Position numbers and translations under genes: made by a program. A model generated the notes under the pieces. It was not told the DNA's origin and ran no database searches. It saw only the letters and a list, made by a program, of their open reading frames with translations. DNA of 64,000 nucleotides, taken from Campylobacter sp. CN_NE2. Lineage in GTDB: Bacteria; Campylobacterota; Campylobacteria; Campylobacterales; Campylobacteraceae. Positions 16,188 to 25,213 of this stretch are shown here, piece after piece (positions within the stretch are counted from its first letter, which is position 1; the number at the start of each line of letters is the position of its first letter). The DNA is taken from NCBI RefSeq assembly GCF_027797465.1, contig NZ_CP115608.1:496001-560000 (forward strand), in the 5' to 3' direction.

Positions 16188-16925
16188 GTGAATTTAAACG
16201 ACAAAGAGAATTTGAAAATTACGAATTTAAGGGATTATGACAAAGAGCCGATAATCATCAAGGATTATACATTTTACGATTATATGAAATATTCTATCAT
16301 ATCGGCGATTATCAGTGTTGTATTTTTTGTCGCAGTTATGGTTTCAAGTCCATCATTTAAGGTTGAAAATTTTAGATTATTACCTTTTGTTTTGATAATA
16401 TTTTTTATTCGTATGGGGCATCAAAATAATGTGTATTTTGTGCTAAAAAATTCGGTTGTTGAATATTACAAAGAGAATATAATTTATAAATCTTTAAATT
16501 TAAATCAAATTGGTGCAATGGCTATAAGCTTTGATTATCGTTGGGGACAGCACCAAAAGATAACTTTGCCGATGATTTTATTTTTATTGTTTTGGTTTAG
16601 CGGAATATGTATGATGGGTAAATTTCACGATGGATTGGCTCTGCTTGTGGTGGTGGCGATAAATCTTTTTGGAACAAAATTTTTTATGCATTTACATAAT
16701 GGAAGTGCAGGATTTTTTGGCATTTATGACCAGCTTGTTCTATACGGCGAAACTAGCGATTTGCGCATGATTAATATTCTAATAACCACAAAAGACGAAT
16801 ATCAAAATTTAAAAGAATATTTTATAGAAAGGCTCGATATGGATATAGATGAAATTCCACGAACTCTTTCAGTTTTTAGTAAAAAAATAAAATTTAGAAA
16901 ATTCAATTTTCAACCTAATAACTAA
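16188..16925 (+). CDS. Unrecognised membrane protein with four predicted helices
   Basis: A 245-residue protein beginning at GTG. Two helices lie near residues 35-55 and 63-78 and two more near 125-142 and 148-163. A hydrophilic C-terminus of about 60 residues is rich in charged residues. No family motif is recognised. The arrangement, two hairpins separated by a soluble segment of about 45 residues with a short YDYR/NVYF region, recalls small PH-like bacterial membrane proteins, but this is not strong enough to name. It stands alone between the ddh stem-loop and the metN promoter. Confidence 0.6.
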   Translation: MNLNDKENLKITNLRDYDKEPIIIKDYTFYDYMKYSIISAIISVVFFVAVMVSSPSFKVENFRLLPFVLIIFFIRMGHQNNVYFVLKNSVVEYYKENIIYKSLNLNQIGAMAISFDYRWGQHQKITLPMILFLLFWFSGICMMGKFHDGLALLVVVAINLFGTKFFMHLHNGSAGFFGIYDQLVLYGETSDLRMINILITTKDEYQNLKEYFIERLDMDIDEIPRTLSVFSKKIKFRKFNFQPNN

Positions 16926-16976
16926 ATTCACTATAAATTTGCTTTTATTCACTATTTATGCAAATTTGGTTAAAAT
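16926..16976 (+). promoter_or_regulatory. metNI promoter region with paired direct repeats
   Basis: Two imperfect direct repeats, ATTCACTATAAATTTGC (16926-16942) and ATTCACTATTTATGC (16947-16961), start 21 bases apart, about two helical turns. They precede a TAAAAT -10-like element (16971-16976) and the GTG start of metN at 17009. The spacing on one DNA face suggests a regulator site; which regulator is unknown. Confidence 0.45.
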
Positions 16977-17008
16977 CCATCGGATTGAAAATTTAAAAGG
17001 AAAATTTA

Positions 17009-17974
17009 GTGATAAAAATCGAAAATTTGCATAAAAGTTTTGGCGATAACGAGATTATAAAAGGTGTTTCAGCCGATATTAAAAAAGGCGAAATTTTCGC
17101 TATTGTGGGGCATAGTGGCGCAGGTAAAAGCACCCTGCTTCGCTGTATAAATGGGCTAGAAGATTACCAAGCAGGAAGTGTCAAAGTCGCAGGTAAGGAA
17201 GTCGCAAACCTAAAAGGCGATGAAATCCGTGAATTTCGCAAAAATATCGGTATGATTTTCCAGCATTTTGCGCTGATGAGCCGAAAGAGCGTCTTTGAAA
17301 ATGTCGCTACACCGCTTAGATTTTGGAAATTTGATGAAAATCACATAAAAGAGCGTGTCGGCGAACTACTCGTTCTAGTCGGTCTTAAAGATAAGGCAAA
17401 CGCCTACCCAAGCGAACTTTCAGGCGGTCAAAAGCAAAGAGTGGCGATCGCAAGGGCGTTGGCGTTAAAACCGCAAATCCTACTTAGCGACGAAGCCACT
17501 TCTGCGCTCGATCCAAACACCACAACGCAGATTTTGCATTTGTTAAAAGAAATCAACAAAACGCTTGGCATTACCATTGTTCTTGTTACGCATGAAATGG
17601 AGGTCGTCAAAAGCATTGCAAATCGTGCGATTTTGCTTAAAGACGGCGTTGTCGTGGGCAGTGGCGACATCGTGGAGCTGTTTTTGCACCCTGATGAAAA
17701 CATGAAGGAATTTTTAGGCGAAGAAGAAATTTTGCCACAAAATAATATAAATGTTAAGCTTTTCTTTCCGCCGAGTGTGGCGTTTGATAGCATTATTACG
17801 CACATGGCGCACGAGCTTGGCATAAATTTCAACATAGTTTGGGGTAAGTTAGAGCGCCTTGATAAAAGCGTCGTGGGAAGCCTAGTGATAAATGTGCTTC
17901 CAAGTCAGCTTGAAGCTGTGGAAAAATTTGTAGCCGAAAAAGGCGTGATTTACGAGATTGTGGAGAGAAAATGA
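17009..17974 (+). CDS. metN: Methionine ABC transporter ATP-binding protein
   Basis: ATPase of 321 residues that powers D/L-methionine import through MetI. Walker A GHSGAGKS lies at 34-41, followed by the Q-loop FQHFALM, signature [15 protein letters not shown], Walker [14 protein letters not shown] and the H-loop VTHEMEVV. The C-terminal 75 residues form the NIL regulatory domain, which binds methionine and inhibits transport, distinguishing MetN from other ATPases. The start is GTG with AAAAGGAAA upstream. It overlaps metI by four bases. metQ is not the next gene; it lies 1.7 kb further on beyond the convergent rrc. Confidence 0.93.
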   Translation: MIKIENLHKSFGDNEIIKGVSADIKKGEIFAIVGHSGAGKSTLLRCINGLEDYQAGSVKVAGKEVANLKGDEIREFRKNIGMIFQHFALMSRKSVFENVATPLRFWKFDENHIKERVGELLVLVGLKDKANAYPSELSGGQKQRVAIARALALKPQILLSDEATSALDPNTTTQILHLLKEINKTLGITIVLVTHEMEVVKSIANRAILLKDGVVVGSGDIVELFLHPDENMKEFLGEEEILPQNNINVKLFFPPSVAFDSIITHMAHELGINFNIVWGKLERLDKSVVGSLVINVLPSQLEAVEKFVAEKGVIYEIVERK

Positions 17975-18735
17975 GCGAGAAAAATTTATTTTTGAAATTT
18001 GGTTTTAAAACTGCTTTAACACTATTTATTACATTTTTGGTGCTTTTTGGGAGTGAAAAATTTTGGGGATTAAAAGGCTATAAATTTAACGATAAAATTT
18101 ATGCAGAACTCCAAAAATCAGTCATCGACACGCTTTATATGACTTTTACTTCTACGCTTTTGGCTTTTATTATTGGTTCAGCACTTGCCATTTTGCTGAT
18201 TTTGACTCGCAAAGACGGACTTATGCCAAACAAAGCCATTTATAGCACGCTTGATGTCGTCGTAAATACGCTTAGAAGCTTTCCGTTTTTGATACTTATT
18301 GTTGTGCTTTTTCCATTTACCAAATTTCTTATCGGCACGAGTATCGGCACAACAGCAGCCATCGTGCCACTGACAATCGGCTCGGCTCCGTTTATCGCAC
18401 GACTTATCGAAAATGCTCTGCTTGAAGTAAGTAGCGACATCATCGAAGCTGCGAAGAGTTTTGGAGCCAGCAAAGCCCAAATCATATTTCGCGTAATGTT
18501 TGTAGAAGCCTTGCCGTCGATTATAAACGCCATAACGCTAACTTTGATCGTCATCATCGGCTTTACAGCTATGGCTGGGACTGTGGGCGGCGGCGGTTTA
18601 GGCGATGTGGCTATTCGCTTTGGTTTTCAACGCTTTCGCCCTGATATTATGACTTATACGGTTGTTATTCTCATCGTTATCGTGCAGATTATTCAGAGTT
18701 TTGGGGATTTGCTATATAAGGTTACGAAAAAATAA
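17971..18735 (+). CDS. metI: Methionine ABC transporter permease
   Basis: Inner-membrane permease of 254 residues with six predicted helices. The coupling loop [24 protein letters not shown] carries the EAA motif that docks MetN. The remainder ([42 protein letters not shown]) is typical of MetI. The N-terminus is about 30 residues longer than usual and contains an extra hydrophobic segment ([13 protein letters not shown]). The start overlaps the end of metN (ATGA), which implies coupled translation in the MetN2I2 complex. Confidence 0.93.
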   Translation: MSEKNLFLKFGFKTALTLFITFLVLFGSEKFWGLKGYKFNDKIYAELQKSVIDTLYMTFTSTLLAFIIGSALAILLILTRKDGLMPNKAIYSTLDVVVNTLRSFPFLILIVVLFPFTKFLIGTSIGTTAAIVPLTIGSAPFIARLIENALLEVSSDIIEAAKSFGASKAQIIFRVMFVEALPSIINAITLTLIVIIGFTAMAGTVGGGGLGDVAIRFGFQRFRPDIMTYTVVILIVIVQIIQSFGDLLYKVTKK

Positions 18736-18760
18736 AATCTAAATTTTTTAGCCAAATTTT

Positions 18761-18794
18761 AAATTTCGTATCACCCAAAAGTGATACGAAATTT
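18761..18794. terminator. Bidirectional terminator between metI and rrc
   Basis: A perfect 14-bp inverted repeat (arms 18761-18774 and 18781-18794, core TTTCGTATCAC) has a 6-base loop. It lies between the convergent metI and rrc stop codons, with A/T-rich flanks on both sides. Position and symmetry suit termination from both directions. Confidence 0.75.
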
Positions 18795-18800
18795 TCTAAA

Positions 18801-19445
18801 TCAAACTAATCTTTGTTTTTTGAAATACTCTTTTGGAGCTTTGCATAAAGGACAGGCACCCGGAGCCTTTTTGCCACGATGCACATGGCCACAAATTTCG
18901 CAAACCCAAACTTCTTCATCAAAACTTTCAAAAAATCCTTCTTCAAGCAAGATTTTTTGAAGTTCGTTGTATTCGCGTTCGTGTTCGACTTCAACCTTGC
19001 CGATAGCATTAAACAGCCTTGCGACTTCTTTTTTGCCTTCTTCTGTCGCGATTTGAGCAAACGCAGGATACATGCTTTCATGCTCGTATCTCTCTCCGGC
19101 TGCGGCGTCGATTAGGTTTTTATCCATTTTATCTAGCGGAATCCCTGCTGCTGCGTGGTGAGCTTTTAGCTCGGCTCTTGCGTGCCATTTTTCATTTTCG
19201 GCTGCTTCGTAAAAATGCCTTGCGATAGCGTGAAAACCTGCTTCTTTGGCTAAATCTCCGTAAAGATCGTATTTGTTTCTAGCTTGTGATTCGCCGGCAA
19301 ACGCTTTCATTAAATTTACTTGCGTTAGATCTTCTGTGATACATTTCATCGGCTCGCCACAGCACGAAAGTGTGCCACCACCTACTTTTTGCACTTCGAC
19401 TTCGCAGCCGCATTTGTCGCATTTGTATGTTTCATATTGTCTCAT
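18801..19445 (-). CDS. rrc: Desulforubrerythrin (peroxide-reducing non-haem iron protein)
   Basis: A 214-residue protein with three iron modules. The N-terminal desulforedoxin-like site has CDKC and a CC pair (SCCGEP). The central four-helix di-iron rubrerythrin domain has FAGESQARNKY, EAAENEKWHA and EVEHEREY. The C-terminal rubredoxin site has CEIC and CPLC. This order defines desulforubrerythrin, described as Rrc in C. jejuni, which reduces hydrogen peroxide and protects microaerophiles from oxidative stress. The ATG at 19443-19445 follows GGAGAG. A longer in-frame start 14 codons upstream lacks a ribosome site and is rejected. It sits in opposite orientation between metI and metQ. Confidence 0.93.
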   Translation of the reverse strand: MRQYETYKCDKCGCEVEVQKVGGGTLSCCGEPMKCITEDLTQVNLMKAFAGESQARNKYDLYGDLAKEAGFHAIARHFYEAAENEKWHARAELKAHHAAAGIPLDKMDKNLIDAAAGERYEHESMYPAFAQIATEEGKKEVARLFNAIGKVEVEHEREYNELQKILLEEGFFESFDEEVWVCEICGHVHRGKKAPGACPLCKAPKEYFKKQRLV

Positions 19446-19575
19446 ACTCTCTCCTTTATCAAAAATTTGAAATTTATGATAACTCAAAGCGATTTAAATT
19501 GTGCTTAGAAATATTTTATATATAAAAATAGTAAAATAATATATTTTTATAAATCCATATTTTAGGGATTTTTAT

Positions 19576-19634
19576 AAAATATTATAAAAAATATTATAAA
19601 AAGACTTGACATTTACTTTTGCTTTTTGTATAAT
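19576..19634 (+). promoter_or_regulatory. Consensus sigma-70 promoter with A-tract repeats for metQ
   Basis: TTGACA (19606-19611) and TATAAT (19629-19634) are separated by 17 bases, a full match to consensus. Upstream, a 12-base unit, AAAATATTATAA, is repeated twice (19576-19601). It resembles an UP element. The metQ ATG lies 30 bases after the -10. Perfect -35 boxes are unusual in Campylobacter, so strong metQ expression is expected. Confidence 0.8.
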
Positions 19635-19663
19635 AACGAAATTTTTTAAATAAAGGATAAAAA

Positions 19664-20440
19664 ATGAGAAAATTAATTCTAACAGCATTGCTTGGTGCAA
19701 GCCTAGTAAGTTCAGCTTTGGCTGAGAGTTTAGTTGTCGGTGCTACCCCGATTCCACACGCTGAAATTTTAGAGGTTGTAAAAGACGATCTAAAAGCAAA
19801 AGGTTTTGATCTTGAAATCAAGGTTTTCAACGACTATGTTACGCCAAATAAAGCCACAGATAGTGGTGATTTGGACGCAAACTACTTCCAACACGAGCCG
19901 TATTTAGACGAATTTAACGCAAATAACGGCACAAAAGTAGTTAAAACTATCGGCGTTCATTTAGAGCCAATGGGAGTTTATAGCAAAAAAATCAAAGCTA
20001 TTAACGAACTAAGCGACGGCGCAAAAGTCGCAGTGCCAAATGACCCGACAAACGAAAGCAGAGCTTTGGATTTGCTAGTTAGCGCAGGTCTTATTGAAGT
20101 AGATACGAGCGTAGCGCTTCGCACTCCAATCGACATAACAAAAAATCCAAAAAATTTGCAAATTATCGAGCTTGAAAGCCCTGCGCTTCCTAGAACGCTT
20201 GATGATGTCGAAATCGCAGTTATCAACTCAAACTTCGCTTTTAACGCAGATTTAAATCCTGTTAAAGACTCTTTGGTGTTAGAAAGCGCAGAAGGTAACC
20301 CTTACACAAATATCGTTGCAGTTAAAGAAGGTAACGAAAACGCTCCAAAAATCAAAGCTCTAAATGAAGCCTTACAAAGCCAAAAAGTAAAAGATTTCAT
20401 CGCCGAACAATACAAAGGCGCAGTTATCTCTGCTTTTTAA
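19664..20440 (+). CDS. metQ: Methionine-binding periplasmic protein of the MetNIQ importer
   Basis: Substrate-binding protein of 258 residues in the NlpA/MetQ family. A signal peptide ends at SSALA before ESLVVGATPIPHAEIL. Family segments include ANYFQHEPYLDEFN, GVHLEPMGVYSKKIK and VAVPNDPTNESRAL. MetQ proteins are usually lipoproteins, but no lipobox cysteine is present, so this one appears to be released into the periplasm. It delivers methionine to MetI. It has its own strong promoter and terminator, so its level is uncoupled from metNI. Confidence 0.92.
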   Translation: MRKLILTALLGASLVSSALAESLVVGATPIPHAEILEVVKDDLKAKGFDLEIKVFNDYVTPNKATDSGDLDANYFQHEPYLDEFNANNGTKVVKTIGVHLEPMGVYSKKIKAINELSDGAKVAVPNDPTNESRALDLLVSAGLIEVDTSVALRTPIDITKNPKNLQIIELESPALPRTLDDVEIAVINSNFAFNADLNPVKDSLVLESAEGNPYTNIVAVKEGNENAPKIKALNEALQSQKVKDFIAEQYKGAVISAF

Positions 20441-20451
20441 ATTTATAAACC

Positions 20452-20482
20452 TAAATTTGCCCGTAAAATTCGGGCAAATTTA
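20452..20482 (+). terminator. Terminator after metQ
   Basis: A 12-bp stem (arms 20452-20463 and 20471-20482, core AAATTTGCCCG) with a 7-base loop starts 12 bases after the metQ stop. Confidence 0.7.
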
Positions 20483-20592
20483 TCAAATTTTCATACAAAA
20501 TTTAACAAAAAATCCAAATTTTCGCTTCGCATTGCATTATCATTTAAACTATTTTTCTATAATAGCGTGAATTTTTTATTTAAGGAATAACA

Positions 20593-21468
20593 ATGAAAAA
20601 ATTTCTTTTCACAACTCTTAGTTTGGCTGTTGCAATGAGCCTAAATGCCGCAGTTTTAGCAACCGCAGGCGATATAAGTGTAAGCGATGAAGATATAGCT
20701 CCGCTTGTAGAAGCACAAAGTATGCACGCAATGGGCGCAGAACCCAGCAAAATCACAGATGAAGACAAAAAAAATATAGTTGATAGCTATATTAAATATA
20801 AATTATTGATGAAAGAAGCAAAAGCAAGCGGTATCGAAGATAGCGCTGAATTTAAAAAACAAATCGAACTAGCAAAAGAAGGTATTATCTTTAATATGTG
20901 GCAAGAAAATGAATTCAAAAAAGTTAGCGTAAGCGATGAAGAAGCCAAAAAATATTATGACGAAAACGGCGATATTTTCACAAATCCGGAAGAAGTAAGC
21001 GTTAGCCATATTTTGGTTGAAGATGAAAAAGTCGCAAAAGAGTTAATCGCAAGTTTAGCAAAAGCTAAAAAAGAGAGCTTAAAAGATGAATTTAAAAAAC
21101 TTGCAACAGAAAAATCGATAGATCCAAGTGCCAAAGAAAATGGCGGAGATTTAGGCTCTGTTCGCAAAGGTATCTTTGTGCAAGAATTTGAAGATGCTGC
21201 ATTTGCTCTAAAAGACGGCGAAATCTCAAAAGAGCCTGTAAAAACGCAATTTGGCTACCATGTAATCTATAAACAAGGAAGCAAAAAAGCCGAAAAAATG
21301 CCTTTTGACGGACTCAAAGAGCGCATTAAAGAAGGTTTAAAAGGTCAAAAATTCAAAGAAACATTGGATAAAAAAGCCGATGATTTATTTGAAAAAGCAA
21401 AAGTTGAATACAAAATGCCTTTACCTGCGCCAAAGGCTGATGAAAAAGCAGCTCCTGCTAAAAAATAA
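20593..21468 (+). CDS. Periplasmic parvulin-type peptidyl-prolyl isomerase (PEB4/Cbf2 type)
   Basis: A 291-residue SurA-like chaperone. The signal peptide ends near SLNAA. The N-terminal chaperone part (about 25-125) is helical. The parvulin domain (about 135-240) contains VSHILVEDEKVAKEL, GGDLGSVRKGIFVQEFEDAAF and TQFGYHVIYK. The tail is rich in Lys, Ala and Pro. In C. jejuni the equivalent PEB4 (Cbf2) assists outer-membrane protein folding and adhesion. The ATG follows AAGGAATAAC. It is flanked by the metQ terminator and its own terminator, so it is probably monocistronic. Confidence 0.9.
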   Translation: MKKFLFTTLSLAVAMSLNAAVLATAGDISVSDEDIAPLVEAQSMHAMGAEPSKITDEDKKNIVDSYIKYKLLMKEAKASGIEDSAEFKKQIELAKEGIIFNMWQENEFKKVSVSDEEAKKYYDENGDIFTNPEEVSVSHILVEDEKVAKELIASLAKAKKESLKDEFKKLATEKSIDPSAKENGGDLGSVRKGIFVQEFEDAAFALKDGEISKEPVKTQFGYHVIYKQGSKKAEKMPFDGLKERIKEGLKGQKFKETLDKKADDLFEKAKVEYKMPLPAPKADEKAAPAKK

Positions 21469-21481
21469 TTTTTAAAATCTT

Positions 21482-21519
21482 GCGAATTTAATGCTATTTT
21501 TGTGTTAAATTCGCCTTTT
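21482..21519 (+). terminator. Rho-independent terminator after the PPIase gene
   Basis: A 10-bp stem (21482-21491 and 21505-21514, GCGAATTTAA with its complement) and a 13-base loop are followed directly by CTTTTT. Confidence 0.7.
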
Positions 21520-21543
21520 TAAATTCACAGAAAAAGGTCAAAT

Positions 21544-22143
21544 TTGCTCTCACAAATTATCGAATTTATCGTTTCAACCGTCAGCTCATGGGGATATATC
21601 GGAATTTTTTGCATGATGTTTTTAGAAAGTAGCTTTTTCCCGTTTCCTAGCGAAGTAGCGATGATTCCGGCTGGTTATTTAGCCAGTAAAGGCGAAATGA
21701 ATTTATCGGCGGCATTTTTATGTGGAGTGGGCGGAAGTCTAGCAGGAGCGATATTTAACTACTATTTATGCTATTTTTTCGGTCGAAATTTAGTAGAAAA
21801 ATACGGCAAATTTATTGGCATAACGGATGAAAAATTTGCTAAATTTGAAGATTTTTTTAATCGCCACGGCGAGATTTCGACATTTAACTGCCGTTTGATC
21901 CCTGGAATTCGCCAGTATATAAGCCTACCGGCAGGTTTAGCAAAAATGAATATTTTTAGATTTTCTATTTTTACCGGCTTGGGTGCTGGAATTTGGGTAG
22001 CGATTTTACTCGCTCTTGGCTATTTTATCGGCGAAAATGAAAATTTGATAAAAGAAAAACTACATTTAATCACGATTTTATTATTTATCTTTATCGTCCT
22101 AAGTTCGGCGATTTATCTGTTTTTTGTAAAAAGAAGCAAATAG
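21544..22143 (+). CDS. DedA-family membrane protein
   Basis: A 199-residue DedA/SNARE-associated (VTT) protein. It shows the family core FLESSFFPFPSEVAMIPAGYLASKG and, later, FNRHGEISTFNCRLIPGIRQYISLPAG. Predicted re-entrant loops and four to five helices fit. Family members flip lipid carriers such as undecaprenyl phosphate or phosphatidylethanolamine, which would link it to murG and ftsW on the other side. The start is TTG with AAAAAGG upstream. It converges on murG with 25 bases between stops. Substrate is inferred only. Confidence 0.9.
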   Translation: MLSQIIEFIVSTVSSWGYIGIFCMMFLESSFFPFPSEVAMIPAGYLASKGEMNLSAAFLCGVGGSLAGAIFNYYLCYFFGRNLVEKYGKFIGITDEKFAKFEDFFNRHGEISTFNCRLIPGIRQYISLPAGLAKMNIFRFSIFTGLGAGIWVAILLALGYFIGENENLIKEKLHLITILLFIFIVLSSAIYLFFVKRSK

Positions 22144-22168
22144 ATTTTTATCATCATTTTTTGGCTAA

Positions 22169-23179
22169 TCATTTCAAAACATCGTCGATTATGGTTTTTG
22201 CGCCGTTTTTATCGATAGTATGGCGTAAATTTTCGCTTATTTGTTTAACGGCGTAATTTTGGATTAAATTCAGAATTTTTTCTTCATCTGCTTCGTTTTG
22301 GCGAACGATAGCACACAAACCTTGCTCTTGCAAAAATTTAGCATTATAAAACTGATGATCTCCTGCTGCGTAAGGAAATGGTATAAATATCGCAGGAATC
22401 CCATTTGCACATAGCTCCCAAAGTGTGCTAGCGCCACTTCTGCCTACGCATAGATCCGCCTTTGCAACAAGTTCGTGTAAATTTGTGCAAAAACCCACAA
22501 GCGTGATTTTATCGCTTAAATTTTGCTCTTTGTAAATTTGCGAAATTTTTTCAAATTCTTTTTCGCCACACTGATGAATTATCTCATATCCTAAATTTAC
22601 AAGCTTTGGCGCAAGTTTGGTAGCAAGTGAATTTATAAAACTAGCTCCTTGCGAACCGCCTAAAAATATAATCGTACTCACGCTTTCTCGCACCCTAGCA
22701 GTATCAAAAAATATCGAATTTACGGGATAATCAAATTTTGGCTTTTCATACGAGCTATAAAATTTTTTCGCAAAAGGTTTTAAAAGTTTATTTAGTTTTC
22801 CGGTAAGTGCGTTTTGTTCGTGGATAAAAAGCTCTTTTCTACCCAAAATCGCACCAAATGACGCAGGTGCCGAGCTGTAACCGCCCACACTTATAACCTT
22901 TGCAACGCCGTGAGTTTTAAAAATTTTAAGAGATAAAAATGCAAGTTTAAAAATATTTAAAAGGGAATTTAGCTTTGCAAGACCTTTTTTATTTACCACG
23001 CCGGAGCTTTGCAAAAAATATGCTTTTTCAAACAAATCGCTATTTTCAAACCACGCTCTATCTTGACCGTGAGTTGAACCAATGAAAATTACTTTAATTC
23101 CTCTATTTTTAAGCTCAGCTCCCAAAGCTCTTGCTATACTTAAATGACCGCCTGTTCCGCCACCTGTGATTGCTATCAT
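22169..23179 (-). CDS. murG: Undecaprenyl-PP-MurNAc-pentapeptide GlcNAc transferase
   Basis: A 336-residue GT28 enzyme that forms lipid II at the cytoplasmic face of the inner membrane. The glycine-rich N-terminus ITGGGTGGHLSIA, the motif ISVGGYSSAPAS, the second GGSQGA loop and the UDP-GlcNAc binding region CVGRSGASTLWELCANGIPAIFIPFP are all present. It lies 11 bases downstream of ftsW on the same strand, so lipid II synthesis and glycan polymerisation are co-transcribed, as in C. jejuni. Confidence 0.96.
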   Translation of the reverse strand: MIAITGGGTGGHLSIARALGAELKNRGIKVIFIGSTHGQDRAWFENSDLFEKAYFLQSSGVVNKKGLAKLNSLLNIFKLAFLSLKIFKTHGVAKVISVGGYSSAPASFGAILGRKELFIHEQNALTGKLNKLLKPFAKKFYSSYEKPKFDYPVNSIFFDTARVRESVSTIIFLGGSQGASFINSLATKLAPKLVNLGYEIIHQCGEKEFEKISQIYKEQNLSDKITLVGFCTNLHELVAKADLCVGRSGASTLWELCANGIPAIFIPFPYAAGDHQFYNAKFLQEQGLCAIVRQNEADEEKILNLIQNYAVKQISENLRHTIDKNGAKTIIDDVLK

Positions 23180-23190
23180 ATTAAATTCCT

Positions 23191-24360
23191 TTAAAATTTA
23201 GCTCTTTTTGACGCCATTAAAACTAATCCAACGGCAAATGAAGCTGCTAGTAGATGACTTCCGCCATAGCTTAAAAACGGCACTGCAATGCCCTTTACTG
23301 GCGAAATCGAAGTAATGCCGTATGCATTCATAATAAATGAAAACAAAAACATAAATCCGATTCCTAAACAAAACAGATAATTTACCTTATTTTCGGATTT
23401 TGAAGCGATTTGAAAAATTCTAAATAAAACCGCATAAAACAAAAGCGTAATCAATAAAATTCCTACAAATCCGATTTCTTCGGCGATTCCTGCTAAGACA
23501 AAATCGGTATGAACTTCACTTAAAAATCCTAGTTTAAAACTTCCAAACCCAAGCCCCCTACCAAGCATTTCTCCGTTATTTATGGCATTTAATGAGTGTC
23601 CTACTTGATACGGCGTAACGGCATCTTCTACCCGCAGTTTTGCGGCGGCTTCCGGACTTATAAAAGGTAGCGATAACGCAAAATCTTGCACTCCGCCCCA
23701 CCATGATTTGACACGATCGATTCTATGAGCGCTAGTTATGATAAAAACCCATGCAGCAAAAATAATCCCAAGCGCACTAAGACCGATGAGCCTAAAACTG
23801 GTTCCGGCAAACATAGACATTAGTAGTAGCACCAAAGAAAGCACGACGACTTGTCCTAAATCGTTTTGATAAACGCCGATTAAAATCACAATAATACCAA
23901 AAAGCACCAAATACGGAAAAAGTATGGCAATTTCTGTGGCGATAGATTTTTTAGAATAATCAAGTTTTCTATTAAAACTCCATGCTAGAAAATATATAAA
24001 TCCGACTTTGAAAAACTCAACCGGCGCGATAGAAAAACCGGGCAATCGTATCCAACGAGCCGCGCCATTTACTTCCGTTACCATCGACGGGGGCAAAAAA
24101 TTCATAAAAAACATGGTAAAAAACATAAGCAAAAAAAGACTTATGCCGATTGGAGTTAGGAATTTATTAGGATTAAGTCTTGAAATCGACCACATAAGAA
24201 GAATGCAAAACATACCGACACAAAACTGCATAATAAAAAAGTGTAAGTGATTTGTATAGTTAAATAAAAGCACTGTATATGCGCTAAGAGATAGCGAAAA
24301 AACTACGCCAATAGCGATAAGTGCGCTTGTAAAATAAAAAAGCAATTTGTCGGTTTTCAA
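23191..24360 (-). CDS. ftsW: Septal peptidoglycan glycosyltransferase FtsW (SEDS family)
   Basis: A 389-residue polytopic SEDS protein with about ten helices. Typical segments are GAARWIRLPGFSIAPVEFFKVGFIYFLAW (reported here as GAARWIRLPG and PVEFFKVG), LGQVVVLSL, DFVLAGIAEEIGFVG and the C-terminal VPFLSYGGSHLLA. SEDS proteins polymerise lipid II. FtsW is favoured over RodA because of its coupling to murG. The start is TTG at 24358-24360 with GGGA upstream. The 127-base spacer before it contains a TAAAAT -10-like element on the minus strand and nothing else recognised. Confidence 0.9.
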   Translation of the reverse strand: MKTDKLLFYFTSALIAIGVVFSLSLSAYTVLLFNYTNHLHFFIMQFCVGMFCILLMWSISRLNPNKFLTPIGISLFLLMFFTMFFMNFLPPSMVTEVNGAARWIRLPGFSIAPVEFFKVGFIYFLAWSFNRKLDYSKKSIATEIAILFPYLVLFGIIVILIGVYQNDLGQVVVLSLVLLLMSMFAGTSFRLIGLSALGIIFAAWVFIITSAHRIDRVKSWWGGVQDFALSLPFISPEAAAKLRVEDAVTPYQVGHSLNAINNGEMLGRGLGFGSFKLGFLSEVHTDFVLAGIAEEIGFVGILLITLLFYAVLFRIFQIASKSENKVNYLFCLGIGFMFLFSFIMNAYGITSISPVKGIAVPFLSYGGSHLLAASFAVGLVLMASKRAKF

Positions 24361-24487
24361 CTTGCTAATCCCTTTTAAAAATTACGGATTTTACATAAAT
24401 TTGGCTTTAAAACTTATAAATATTTACAAATTTCGAATTTGAAACAAAAAAAGCTTATATTGTGAATTTTTAATTTTTTTTACACTA

Positions 24488-25213
24488 TTATTCTAAAAAC
24501 TCCCATTTTGCAGGAATTTCTACTTCGCAGTAATCCAAAAGTGTTTGATATGGCTTATATTCGTCTTTGTAGTTTAGGCTCGGGCAATCTTTTACCAAAA
24601 AACCTAGATAAATCCAGCGCAAACCGGCATTTTTTGCAAATTCTATCTGCTTTAAAAGAGAAAATTTGCCTAGACTTAAATTTGCAAAATCAGGGTCCCA
24701 GTAACAATAAATAGCGCTCAACCCGTCATCGACAACATCGATCAAATCAACGCAAATAAGCCGCCCGTTTTCATCATAATATGAAAGCTCTTTGCCAAAT
24801 TCGCCAAAACCTTCAACATAAATTTCATAATACCTTTGCGGATCTATATTATGTTCTCGCCAACCTTTTTTTGCCGTCATAAAATCATGATATTTGTTAA
24901 AAAGCTCGATATGTTCGTCATCTAAAATCGGACGAGAATATAAAATTTTTGTTTTTTCGTTTTTGCGATAAATTCGCCGATAAGACTTGCTAAATTTAAA
25001 GTTAAATGTATCTATTCGAACACTTTTACACTCATCACAGCTAAAACAAACAGGCTTTTGAAAATATCTGCCAAATCGCCTAAATCCGTGTTTAACTAAA
25101 TTTGAATTGTGTGCAAAATCGCAATTTATAATGTAGTGATATTCGGTTCTACTAGCCCTGTCCGAAAGATACGGACAGGGGCTATCAAGTGTCGAAAAAG
25201 GTATGATTTTCAT
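24488..25213 (-). CDS. bpt: Aspartate/glutamate leucyltransferase (N-end rule)
   Basis: A 241-residue leucyl-tRNA-protein transferase of the Bpt/Ate1-like family. It appends Leu to proteins with N-terminal Asp or Glu and so marks them for degradation. The conserved N-terminal CPYLSDRASRTEYHY and CFSCDECKSVRIDTFNF (four cysteines), and the GNAT-like C-terminus YCYWDPDFANLSLGKFSLL, are seen. Its ATG shares one base with the stop of the small gene upstream (TAATG). The same neighbours occur in C. jejuni. Confidence 0.92.
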   Translation of the reverse strand: MKIIPFSTLDSPCPYLSDRASRTEYHYIINCDFAHNSNLVKHGFRRFGRYFQKPVCFSCDECKSVRIDTFNFKFSKSYRRIYRKNEKTKILYSRPILDDEHIELFNKYHDFMTAKKGWREHNIDPQRYYEIYVEGFGEFGKELSYYDENGRLICVDLIDVVDDGLSAIYCYWDPDFANLSLGKFSLLKQIEFAKNAGLRWIYLGFLVKDCPSLNYKDEYKPYQTLLDYCEVEIPAKWEFLE

